From Haemophilus parainfluenzae ATCC 33392 (lineage in GTDB: Bacteria; Pseudomonadota; Gammaproteobacteria; Enterobacterales; Pasteurellaceae), in NCBI RefSeq assembly GCF_031191205.1, contig NZ_CP133470.1, forward strand, positions 193,501 to 257,500: DNA of 64,000 bases, given 5' to 3'. Under the pieces are notes generated by a model that saw only the letters and a list, made by a program, of their open reading frames with translations, was not told the origin of the DNA and searched no databases. The position numbers were made by a program, and so were the translations under genes. Positions 8,903 through 17,310 of the stretch are shown one piece after another (positions within the stretch are counted from its first letter, which is position 1; each line of letters starts with the position of its first letter).

Positions 8903-9883
8903 TCAATTTAAAAAGGAATCAACTCTCTTCAATATTTTCTCAGGGATCTTCCCCTCCTTTCCTAAAGCATTCATTTTCTGAATATAATCCTGATATATTT
9001 TAATAGCCTCTTTTTTTGAGCCATTATCCCAGTATAAATCTCCTAAATTAATATAGGCAACCATTCTATTAGGATATTTATCAATAACTTTATTTAATAT
9101 ATAAATAGCCACATCATACCTATTCTCTTTTCCCAAATAAAATGCATTATTGTTATATGATGTCACTGTGTTCTTATCCAAAGGATAAAGCAGAATCTGA
9201 TTATCTACGTAAAGTTTATCTATACTAATATTTTGATTATCTTTAAGTGCTTTCTCCAAATTAGATGGAGAATCAATTGAGGCGCACAACCCCATCTCAA
9301 TTAAACGATTTAAAGTACTTTTCTCATCATAAAAAGGATAAAATTTTCGACCATCATCTGGTTTATTACTTTCAACTGTTGGAGTCCAGAATTTATTATC
9401 CATATTAAATTCTGTTTGTATATTTTCAGGCAGTTTTTCTATTATTTCTTTTCCAGAATATTTCCTAATCTTATAAAAATTTATGTTAAATCCAATCCAA
9501 GGCTCACGCAAATCAGCTCCCTCAAAAACCTCAGTATGTGATAGTAAATTACTTTGGTCATTCATTTTGCATAATGTTAAATAGTTTTTAATATTTTTAT
9601 ATGTAACATCATCAAATATTATTTCTTTAGATATTTCATTAACTTTAATTAATATAGATTTTTTATATACAGTATGTTCATAACCGTCAAAATGTTCATA
9701 ACCATTAATATGATAAGATATATCTATAGAGAGATTTTTCTCTGGATAGCTAATATGCTTAGCTGTAGGGAAATCATCACCATAATAGCTTTTATCTAGG
9801 TTGTAAATTTCTTGGTATATATCCTTTGCAAAAGAAGAAGAGTAAAATACTACACTAAAAAGAACTAAAATTAAATTTCTCAT
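8903..9883 (-). CDS. Secreted TPR-containing immunity protein
   Basis: I place the start at 9883 (MRNLILVLFSVVFYSSSFA), giving 326 residues and a clean signal peptide. A start at 9934 would overlap the effector end and add 17 unrelated residues in front of it. With this start the effector stop and the ATG are 1 nt apart (TAATATG). The C-terminal third reads as TPR-like helices (YDVAIYILNKVIDKYPN, AYINLGDLYWDNGSKKEA). The N-terminal two thirds are not recognised. Position right after the GH19-like effector gene makes it the likely immunity protein for that toxin. There is no SH3-like tail. Confidence 0.65.
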   Translation of the reverse strand: MRNLILVLFSVVFYSSSFAKDIYQEIYNLDKSYYGDDFPTAKHISYPEKNLSIDISYHINGYEHFDGYEHTVYKKSILIKVNEISKEIIFDDVTYKNIKNYLTLCKMNDQSNLLSHTEVFEGADLREPWIGFNINFYKIRKYSGKEIIEKLPENIQTEFNMDNKFWTPTVESNKPDDGRKFYPFYDEKSTLNRLIEMGLCASIDSPSNLEKALKDNQNISIDKLYVDNQILLYPLDKNTVTSYNNNAFYLGKENRYDVAIYILNKVIDKYPNRMVAYINLGDLYWDNGSKKEAIKIYQDYIQKMNALGKEGKIPEKILKRVDSFLN

Positions 9884-9884
9884 A

Positions 9885-11591
9885 TTACAATCCCAATAAC
9901 TTTTTAATTGAATTAAAACGAGTACGTCTATCACTCATTCCATTAGCTTCACGTAAAGAAATAATTCCATGTTTATTAACTGGTAATTGAATACCACCTT
10001 TAGTGAACCAGCCATTTACATTAGCACTCATCATTATTAATTCGGCTTCCGTAGCACCTAGATCAGCTAACCGATTACAGTCTTTATATGTAGACACTGA
10101 TCCCATATTCCTCCACCAAAACATTGCTGATTCAACACCATATTCAACATTTGTACGGACTAGATTCGGATTAGCTTCAAAATCTTGTTGATCACTAGGA
10201 TTCTTAGCATTATGCTCTTTCGTGTAACCTTTATATTTTTCTCTCCCAGTAATTTGAATATAGCCACCTCCCCTATATTTATGTCCATCTCCGCTAGTTT
10301 CAGAACCATTTCCATTACTATTTGCATAAACATAATTAAACAAATCAGGTTGATTACAATACTTTTGGCCTATAGGGCATAAACGCTCTTTTGTTGTACT
10401 ATCCGCTTGAACAAATTTCTTAAATTTATTACCTGCCCCAGCTCGACTAAAACTAGTACCTTCCGCCGTGGCAGTAAATCCTCCAGATTCATGTGCACAC
10501 TGTGCTAAAAAATGAGCAATCCTTAATAAGGTATTGATTTCATACTGCTCAGCATATTTATTTAATGCAGCTAATAACACCTTATCATTACCTTTACCTG
10601 CTGCAACCGCATTAACCATTTCAGGAGTAATTAATAATGATTCAGTCCTTAACCACCCAATCACCCCCAACGGATGCAGATAATACGCTTGCTTATCCGT
10701 GTTAAATTCGTCCACCTCTAACTTTATCGATAAATCAGCTACCCGTTTCTCTATTCTCTTCGCAATCTCTTCTTTTCCATTTGCACGGTAAACACCACAG
10801 GTTTGACTAAAATCTGCCGTCCTGGTCTTCTTCCATTCGCTGTCATGTTTGACAACGATTCCCGTTAATCTTCTTTGTTGCACCGGGCTTAATAATAAAT
10901 CCTTCAGCTTACCTGCTTCAAATGAGACCGCCGCGTTTTTATCCTTCTCTAAATCCAACTCGTCCATAATCAATTTGAACATCGGGTCCAATTCATTTTT
11001 CTGCTCAGTCGTTAAATCACTTTTCGGGTCGATGTTTTGATGAAGAGGATATTTGAATATACAAAGCCCATTTCCAGATTGATTAAAAATATTCACACCA
11101 GGGAACAATAAACCATGTGTTAAATGGCTCTCATCCACATAAATTCCGCCATCTTTATTCTTTTGTGGCAAGCTATACAGATAAGGTTGTACATTGTAAT
11201 AATCCTTGCCCGTCTTATCCGTTTTCTTCTTCACGGTCTGCTTCGCTACATCCGCTAACGGCACCATGATTTCAACTTTGCTTTTCTCCAGCCCCACCGC
11301 TTCATCATTCGCTATGCTATAAAGCTGACTACCTCGTGCGACATATAAAAAATTAGCTTTTATCCCTTTATTTTCTCGGTCTTGTTTATAAGCCGCTTCC
11401 GCCTTCGCTTTAAATTGCTCAATGTTGTCATAGGTAAATACTTCAAGGTGTAACAGTTTCTCGCCACTTTCACCTATTTGGTTATACTCGCCCATTAAGC
11501 CAAGCTCTTCACCTGCTTTAATCTCAATAGGTTTATCTAGCTTTACTTCAACATCAGCTTGGGTATCTATCTTATGCTTACATAGTTGCAA
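9885..11591 (-). pseudogene. 5'-truncated T6SS effector with GH19 chitinase/endolysin-like C-terminal domain
   Basis: The open frame of 568 codons enters the shared effector region at KHKIDTQADVEV (residue 247 of the full protein). Upstream of about 11580 homology is lost, and the only start in frame is a TTG. Codons 5-314 match the shared region, ending in HPLGVIGWL. Codons 315-568 are a classical GH19-like domain: FLAQCAHESGGF with probable catalytic E368, then YRGGGYIQITGREKY and FWWRNMGS. This subgroup resembles phage endolysins and differs clearly from the GH19-like domains of the cassettes at 1631-3478 and 12627-15044. With no start region and no vgrG it is probably silent. The TPR-type immunity gene follows after 1 nt. 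Confidence 0.75.
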
Positions 11592-11644
11592 AAGTTTCTT
11601 GATTATTTGGCTTGCAGCTTGTTAGTTTTTAAAAAATAAAAAAT

Positions 11645-11668
11645 AACCGCACGTTACAAAGTGCGGTT
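11645..11668 (-). terminator. Terminator made of an inverted uptake-signal pair
   Basis: AACCGCAC and GTGCGGTT are inverted around an 8-nt loop, with a T run after the stem on the minus strand. It lies 9 nt beyond the stop of the SH3 immunity gene at 11678. Confidence 0.75.
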
Positions 11669-11677
11669 AATAAACAT

Positions 11678-12652
11678 TTAATTTAAATCAACTGAATCAG
11701 CTTTAATCCACATGTTGATTTCTTTTTTTCCTTTGTAGTTAATAAAATACCATTTTTCTCCACGCTCATCTATTTTCTCATCTAAAATAGAAATCCGATC
11801 TCCCTTAATTAAGTACATACCGCTCTTAATACCAATAGATGAATATAGATAGGATTTATTTATAACAGTGCTTGTAGCACCTGTTTTTCTATTTATAACC
11901 TTTTCTAAATAATTCTTTTCATTTATCAACTTTAATTTAGACAGCTCGCTAAGGATAATGGAATATTCTTTTTCATTGCTATTTCCATAAGGAAAAATTG
12001 ATAGTAACTTCCTATAACGGTCAACTCCATTAACAATATTTATATCCCCCTCATTAAATCTTTTTATAAAGTCATCTAGTGAATTCTCAAAAAAATAATC
12101 TAACTCACAATTACTTTTAATATATTCATCAGATAAGTCATAATTAGGTAGTTTATCTTTAAGATTAGGTATAGAAATATCTAAGTCAATATTATTAAAT
12201 TTACATATGTACTTTTTAGAGTAATCATCCAAAAAACCACTCACTTCAGAATTAATATTTTTTAGAATCCACTTTTTATTATTATATGCAATGTAATAAC
12301 TATTAATAATATTTAATTTATCTGTATTGGTTGTTATAAGAATTGTATATTCGTTACTCTTTGGTTTTTTTATATCATTAATTCTCTCGCCTCCATCCTC
12401 AGAAAAATTACTCCCTTTAAGGACGAGATGGTAATTATTATTATTTTTTTTAAAAAACAATAATTCATCTCCAAATCCATTTACATTACTAATAACCTTA
12501 TCAGCAACTCCATCATTATCAATGTCAATATCTCTATTAAAGAATTCATTACTATTTAAGTAATATTTAATATCTACATCATCAGCACTTGCGAAACAAG
12601 CAAAGAGAAATATAGATAGTATTATTTTATTTTTTAAGGTGGTTATTTTCAT
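11678..12652 (-). CDS. Secreted immunity protein with FG-GAP-like segment and SH3-like tail
   Basis: A 324-residue protein with a signal peptide (KNKIILSIFLFACFASA). Soon after it comes DIDIDNDGVADKVI, an acidic loop like those of FG-GAP or calcium-binding repeats. The end is the shared SH3-like block (MYLIKGDRISIL, WYFINYKGKK, WIKADSVDLN). The gene starts 26 nt inside the end of the full-length effector gene, so the two are translationally coupled. It should be the cognate periplasmic immunity protein of the only intact peptidoglycan-hydrolase effector in the window. Strongly AT-rich. The role is inferred from position and export signal. Confidence 0.72.
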   Translation of the reverse strand: MKITTLKNKIILSIFLFACFASADDVDIKYYLNSNEFFNRDIDIDNDGVADKVISNVNGFGDELLFFKKNNNNYHLVLKGSNFSEDGGERINDIKKPKSNEYTILITTNTDKLNIINSYYIAYNNKKWILKNINSEVSGFLDDYSKKYICKFNNIDLDISIPNLKDKLPNYDLSDEYIKSNCELDYFFENSLDDFIKRFNEGDINIVNGVDRYRKLLSIFPYGNSNEKEYSIILSELSKLKLINEKNYLEKVINRKTGATSTVINKSYLYSSIGIKSGMYLIKGDRISILDEKIDERGEKWYFINYKGKKEINMWIKADSVDLN

Positions 12653-15044
12653 AATTAAAAATTCTCTTTAATTCATTAACATAAGATATTCTTTCTTCAA
12701 TAGCATACTGACCACCATTTACCAAAAATGTAACTTGACGGGTATTGTCATCATCAGCAACTAAATTTATATCAATTGTTGTATGAGTAGGTAATTTAGT
12801 TTTTGGGTATTTAACTTTCACACCACTTGGATTAGGGTATCTAGCACTTAATAAATCACCAGCATTTAATAATTTTCCTCTTTTCCAGAAATACCCGCTA
12901 GCATCAACTGCCAAATGAAGATTTTGATTTAAAAGAGCATAATTTTTCTTGTAATCATTTCTTCCAATATATTCAAAATATTGTTTATAGCCTATCGCAT
13001 TAGCTGTTTCTCCAGAATGAGTCAACTGTATAATTCCTCTACCAATATATGGATAATATGGTTTACCTTTTAAATATCTCTCAGACCCCAATTCTTGAGA
13101 TGTTGAAAAATGAGCTGATTCATGGTAACACTGAGCTAAAAAATGTATTTTTCTTAGACAAGTATTTATGTCATATTTTTTCATGGCTATATTAAGCTCT
13201 TTTGTAAAATTCTCATAAGTAGCTTCAGAAGCAGGAATATTACAATTGCTAGCAGAGAACAATGAATACCCTAACATTTTCTTAACACTAGGTTCGGAAT
13301 CTCTTAATTGCTGGATTATATTTTTAACCTCCTCAACAGTAAAATCCCGATGACAAAAGCAGGTCGAATAAGGCATTAACCACCCAATCATCCCCAACGG
13401 ATGCAGATAATACGCTTGCTTATCCGTGTTAAATCCATCGACCTCTAACTTTATCGATAAGTCCTTTATCCGTTTCTCTATTCTCTTAGCGGTATCTTCT
13501 TTTCCATTTGCTCGATAAACACCACAAGTTTGACTAAAATCTGCCGCCCTCGTCTTCTTCCATTCGCTGTCATGTTTGGCAACGATTCCCGTCAACCTTC
13601 TTTGTTGCACCGGGCTTAATAATAAATCCTTCAGCTTACCTGCTTCAAATGAGACCGCCGCGTTTTTATCCTTCTCTAAATCCAACTCGTCCATAATCGA
13701 TTTAAACATCGGGTCTAATTCATTTTTCTGCTCAGTCGTTAAATCACTTTTCGGGTCTATGTTTTGATGAAGAGGATGTTTGAATATACAAAGCCCATTT
13801 CCAGATTGATTAAAAATATTCACACCAGGGAACAATAAACCATGTGTTAAATGGCTCTCATCCACATAAATTCCACCCTCTTTATTCTTTTGTGGCAAAC
13901 TATAAAGATACGGTTGTACGTTGTAATAATCCTTGCCCGTCTTATCCGTTTTCTTCTTCACTGTTTTTTTCGCCACATCAGCTAACGGCACCATAATTTC
14001 AACTTGGCTTTTCTCCAGTGCCACCGCTTCATCATTCGCTATGCTATAAAGCTGACTACCTCGTGCGACATACAAAAAGTTATCTTTTATCCCTTTCTTT
14101 TCTTTGTCCTGCTTATAAGCTGCTTCCGCCTTCGATTTAAATTGCTCAATGTTGTCATAGGTAAACACTTCAAGGTGTAACAGTTTCTCACCGCTTTCGC
14201 CTATTTGGTTATACTCGCCCATTAAGCCAAGCTCTTCTCCTGCTTTAACTACAATCGGTTTGTTTAGTTTAACTTCAACATCAGCTTGCGTATCAATCTT
14301 ATGCTTGCTTAGAAGAGGAAGACCTTTGATTTGCTCACTTTGCATCTCTTCATAGGACTGATGAAAAATGCGCCAATGCTCACCAGACTTAGGTTTATGC
14401 TCAACCGTTTTATTGTCCTTGGTCTCTCTATACCAAAGTAATTCATCAAACTTATCTTGAGCCTGCGTATGTCGTCTGACCCCAATCGTCACTCCATTCT
14501 TCAGCTCCACACGTGGATTAAGTGGCTGATTTTGTGCATCTCGAATAACTATCTTATTATCTGATGATTTAGTACTCCCTACAATCTCTTCTATTCCACT
14601 TTTGTAATCGCTTAATTTGGCTGTATGACGGTAAAGCGAATAAAATGTCAGCACATTATCTTTCGGATAAGCTACTTCATGCTTCAGTAAAAAAAAGCCC
14701 GTAGAATATACCGCACTTTCTTTTGATGATTCAGATTCATTATCGGATTTATATTCACTATCCACTTTATAAGCTATCAATTTGCCATCAGCTATCGCAC
14801 AAATCTTGTTATTCTCAAATTCACTACTCGGAAATTTTGATGCCCGTAAATGAATGCCTTGATGCCAAAGACCACTATTATTAAATAAAAAGCGCGCACT
14901 TTCATCTCCTGCAAGATGATTAAAGTATTGCTGAGAGAGATTCGTGGTATTACTTCTCGGTTTCAGTGGGTAAGCGACATTAGGTATTTTCGGACTTTCA
15001 ACTTTAGTGGTATCTGATGTCACTTTCTTTTTTTGCTCTGGCAT
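12627..15044 (-). CDS. Full-length VgrG-linked T6SS effector: M23-like region plus GH19-like hydrolase
   Basis: An 805-residue protein with no signal peptide, encoded 36 nt after vgrG, so probably delivered by that VgrG. Residues about 55-295 resemble an M23 (LytM) peptidase fold: WHQGIHL (H61, H65), AIADGKL, LLKHE, FYSLYRH, GEELGLMGEY and LLHLEVF (H290). The usual Asp of HxGxD is His and the first His of HxH is Leu, so catalysis is doubtful. Residues about 296-556 are a conserved linker region ending in HPLGMIGWL. Residues 557-805 are a GH19-like domain with FLAQCYHESAHF (E642) and YIGRGIIQLTH. The expected target is peptidoglycan in a rival's periplasm. The start at 15044 is supported by the GGAAG upstream and by agreement with the sister gene at 3478. 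This is the only complete copy of the family here. Confidence 0.8.
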   Translation of the reverse strand: MPEQKKKVTSDTTKVESPKIPNVAYPLKPRSNTTNLSQQYFNHLAGDESARFLFNNSGLWHQGIHLRASKFPSSEFENNKICAIADGKLIAYKVDSEYKSDNESESSKESAVYSTGFFLLKHEVAYPKDNVLTFYSLYRHTAKLSDYKSGIEEIVGSTKSSDNKIVIRDAQNQPLNPRVELKNGVTIGVRRHTQAQDKFDELLWYRETKDNKTVEHKPKSGEHWRIFHQSYEEMQSEQIKGLPLLSKHKIDTQADVEVKLNKPIVVKAGEELGLMGEYNQIGESGEKLLHLEVFTYDNIEQFKSKAEAAYKQDKEKKGIKDNFLYVARGSQLYSIANDEAVALEKSQVEIMVPLADVAKKTVKKKTDKTGKDYYNVQPYLYSLPQKNKEGGIYVDESHLTHGLLFPGVNIFNQSGNGLCIFKHPLHQNIDPKSDLTTEQKNELDPMFKSIMDELDLEKDKNAAVSFEAGKLKDLLLSPVQQRRLTGIVAKHDSEWKKTRAADFSQTCGVYRANGKEDTAKRIEKRIKDLSIKLEVDGFNTDKQAYYLHPLGMIGWLMPYSTCFCHRDFTVEEVKNIIQQLRDSEPSVKKMLGYSLFSASNCNIPASEATYENFTKELNIAMKKYDINTCLRKIHFLAQCYHESAHFSTSQELGSERYLKGKPYYPYIGRGIIQLTHSGETANAIGYKQYFEYIGRNDYKKNYALLNQNLHLAVDASGYFWKRGKLLNAGDLLSARYPNPSGVKVKYPKTKLPTHTTIDINLVADDDNTRQVTFLVNGGQYAIEERISYVNELKRIFNYENNHLKK

Positions 15045-15080
15045 AATGAAAACTTCCTTTATTCTTCTTATTGTAATGAA

Positions 15081-17150
15081 CTATGAAATAATTAAATCTT
15101 GAATATCTACCGGTTGTGAGCCATTAGGTTGCGTTTCAAACGGACTTACCCCATCAGCCGCGCCCGCATCTTCCGTAAGTGGTCCCTCAACATACACATT
15201 CCCAATCAGCGTAATCCCTTCTTGGTTTAACACAATTTCACCGGCTGGGCCTTGAATATGAACTTCGTCATAGCCTTCTAAATCAAACTGTTCACAAACT
15301 TGTTCAAAAAGCTCACCCGCAACCCAGCTGCCATTTTGGGCAATTTCAATATTTAAATCTTGTCCGACTTTGATGAGGCTATCAGCATGAACGTTGACTC
15401 GGCGGTTATTATTCACATTCAGAATATCGTCTTTTTCTATTTTCGTGATTCGATTACGTCCAATACTGCGTATTTGGTCTCGATTGATAGTCAAGTCTTC
15501 ATCTTGTCCAACCCTTTCCATTCGGTCATTGCCTATATGGATTGTTTCATTGCGGCCAACTTGCTCCGTGCGGTCATGCCCCACTTGGGTCGTTTCATCA
15601 TGTTTCACAATATGATTAAGGTCTTTCTCTGCATGAATAAAGACTTCTTCACGTCCCATTTCATCTTCAAAACGCAATTCGTTAAAACCATTGCCTTTAT
15701 GGGTTTTGGATTTAATCGTCATGCGAGTTTTATGTTTGGGAAGCTCGTAAGGGGGCTCGGTGGTACTGTGATAGGTACGCCCTACCACAATCGGTTGGTC
15801 CGGATCGCCATTTAGGAATTTCACCAACACTTCATGGCCAACTCGCGGAATCATCATATTACCGTATTGTGCGCCCGCCCAACCTTGCACCACCCGTACC
15901 CAACAAGAGCTATGCTCATCAAAGTTGCCTAATCTATCCCAAGGAAATTGTAGTTTGACTCTTCCCCATTCATCACAATAGATTTCTTCACCTTCAGGGC
16001 CTGTAACATGGGCAACTTGTGTACCACGAATAATCGGGCGAGGTTTTAATGGACTGCGCCAAGGTTTGTTGTGTGGAATCAGGAAAAGTGTGTTTTCATA
16101 GCGGTTGCCTTCTTCTCCCGCTTCTTCATCTAAGCTACCTGTTTGTTTACCAAAATGCTCTACTCGCACCACTAGCCACTCTTGATTGAAGGCTGAATTG
16201 GCATGTCCCTCTAAAGTAAAACCATAACCTGGTACGACACGCATATCATCGCCCGCTGCATTCGCCGTTTCAGAAAGTGCCAGTTCTGATTCTAAACGAT
16301 AAAGACTGAACGGATTGCCTTGTTCATCTTTCTTATATCGGCCCGGATAGTCATATTTTTCATAAACTGTCGCTGAATTGACCGCACTTTTAGACGTATC
16401 ACTATCAGTAAGCGCAGATGCCTGTGAATGATGTTGATGTTCGAGGTTGTAATTCGGATTTAAAAAGGTGTAGTCTCGTAAGGTTTGGCGGGTTGTCGTC
16501 ACCTTACGGCAATAGTCAAATCGCCAAAGGCAAGCAAATGAACGGTCCCCCGCGGGCTTTGCATTATAGGTTAATGTGCCAAGAATCGGAGAAGCGATAC
16601 TTTGATGGCCAAAACGCAACTCATGGCTGTCTGCTCGATGGTCAAAGTAATAATACCAGCCTTCTTCCGCCGCCAAGCGTTCAATAAAGGCCAAATCGGT
16701 TTCGCGATATTGCACACAATATTCACGCTCCCAATCTGAAGGTAAAGGCTCAAAGGAAACCTTTTCTACGCGATTTTTTTGCAATAAAGTGCGGATGATT
16801 TTTTCGCTGTTTTGATGCTGGAAGATTCGGCTATCAGATTGAAATGCTGCTCGCGCGAGAGCCGGCTCCACCACCATTTGATAATGCGTACGGACAAACC
16901 CTGTTTTCCCCAAACCGAAACTGGTCACAATCCCATTCAAATAACGAACCGGTTGTTCTCCTTGCCAAAAAGTAAAGGTCACGGATTGATCCATTAATGC
17001 TGAAAATGAAATATTCGGATCAAAACTTGATAACATAAGCTCTAACCGAAATGGTTCTGAAAGCCCTTCAGTCAGCTTAAAACTAATCACATCAAAAGTA
17101 TGTTTTTCACCGGCATCAAGGGTGTAACGGTAGTCGGATTGAACAGCCAT
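15081..17150 (-). CDS. vgrG: VgrG spike protein (first copy)
   Basis: A 689-residue trimeric spike-tip protein. The N-terminal part (to about residue 370) is the gp27-like base with the typical YRETDLAFIERLAAEEGWYY segment. The OB-fold follows (YCDEWGRVKLQFPWDR, then SCWVRVVQGWAG), and a beta-needle of repeated VGxDxT strands runs to about residue 610. The tail ends in VDIQDLIIS and carries no obvious enzymatic extension. The ribosome binding site AAAGGA precedes the ATG. It is the first gene of the minus-strand effector array, divergent from clpV. Its effectors have no DUF4123 adaptor next to them, so they may bind the VgrG tail directly; that is an inference. Confidence 0.95.
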   Translation of the reverse strand: MAVQSDYRYTLDAGEKHTFDVISFKLTEGLSEPFRLELMLSSFDPNISFSALMDQSVTFTFWQGEQPVRYLNGIVTSFGLGKTGFVRTHYQMVVEPALARAAFQSDSRIFQHQNSEKIIRTLLQKNRVEKVSFEPLPSDWEREYCVQYRETDLAFIERLAAEEGWYYYFDHRADSHELRFGHQSIASPILGTLTYNAKPAGDRSFACLWRFDYCRKVTTTRQTLRDYTFLNPNYNLEHQHHSQASALTDSDTSKSAVNSATVYEKYDYPGRYKKDEQGNPFSLYRLESELALSETANAAGDDMRVVPGYGFTLEGHANSAFNQEWLVVRVEHFGKQTGSLDEEAGEEGNRYENTLFLIPHNKPWRSPLKPRPIIRGTQVAHVTGPEGEEIYCDEWGRVKLQFPWDRLGNFDEHSSCWVRVVQGWAGAQYGNMMIPRVGHEVLVKFLNGDPDQPIVVGRTYHSTTEPPYELPKHKTRMTIKSKTHKGNGFNELRFEDEMGREEVFIHAEKDLNHIVKHDETTQVGHDRTEQVGRNETIHIGNDRMERVGQDEDLTINRDQIRSIGRNRITKIEKDDILNVNNNRRVNVHADSLIKVGQDLNIEIAQNGSWVAGELFEQVCEQFDLEGYDEVHIQGPAGEIVLNQEGITLIGNVYVEGPLTEDAGAADGVSPFETQPNGSQPVDIQDLIIS

Positions 17151-17310
17151 GATTGTCCTTTGTTTAACGCGTAAAATATCGCTTAGTATAATGTAATTTC
17201 ATCTATTTCTAAATAGTAAAAATAGTTGTAGTAAATTTCTATATAAAAAAATAAAATACCTAAGTTTATTTATCTTTCAAATGCTTTATTAAACATAAGG
17301 ATCTCAAATA
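17151..17310. promoter_or_regulatory. Divergent intergenic region between vgrG and clpV
   Basis: 160 bp of AT-rich DNA between two outward-facing T6SS genes; it must hold both promoters or their leaders. I can see the clpV ribosome binding site AAGGA (10 nt before ATG) and the vgrG one, but no -35/-10 pair that I would defend. A regulator site cannot be assigned. Confidence 0.5.

Noticed and set aside
8903..9934. Immunity gene start at 9934
   Set aside because: It would begin inside the effector gene and bury the signal peptide behind 17 residues. The ATG at 9883 gives a clean signal peptide and 1-nt spacing.
746..14696. The conserved effector region as a transposable element or CRISPR-like repeat
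   Set aside because: The repeated units are long coding segments with variable ends. There are no terminal inverted repeats, target duplications, transposase or regular spacers.
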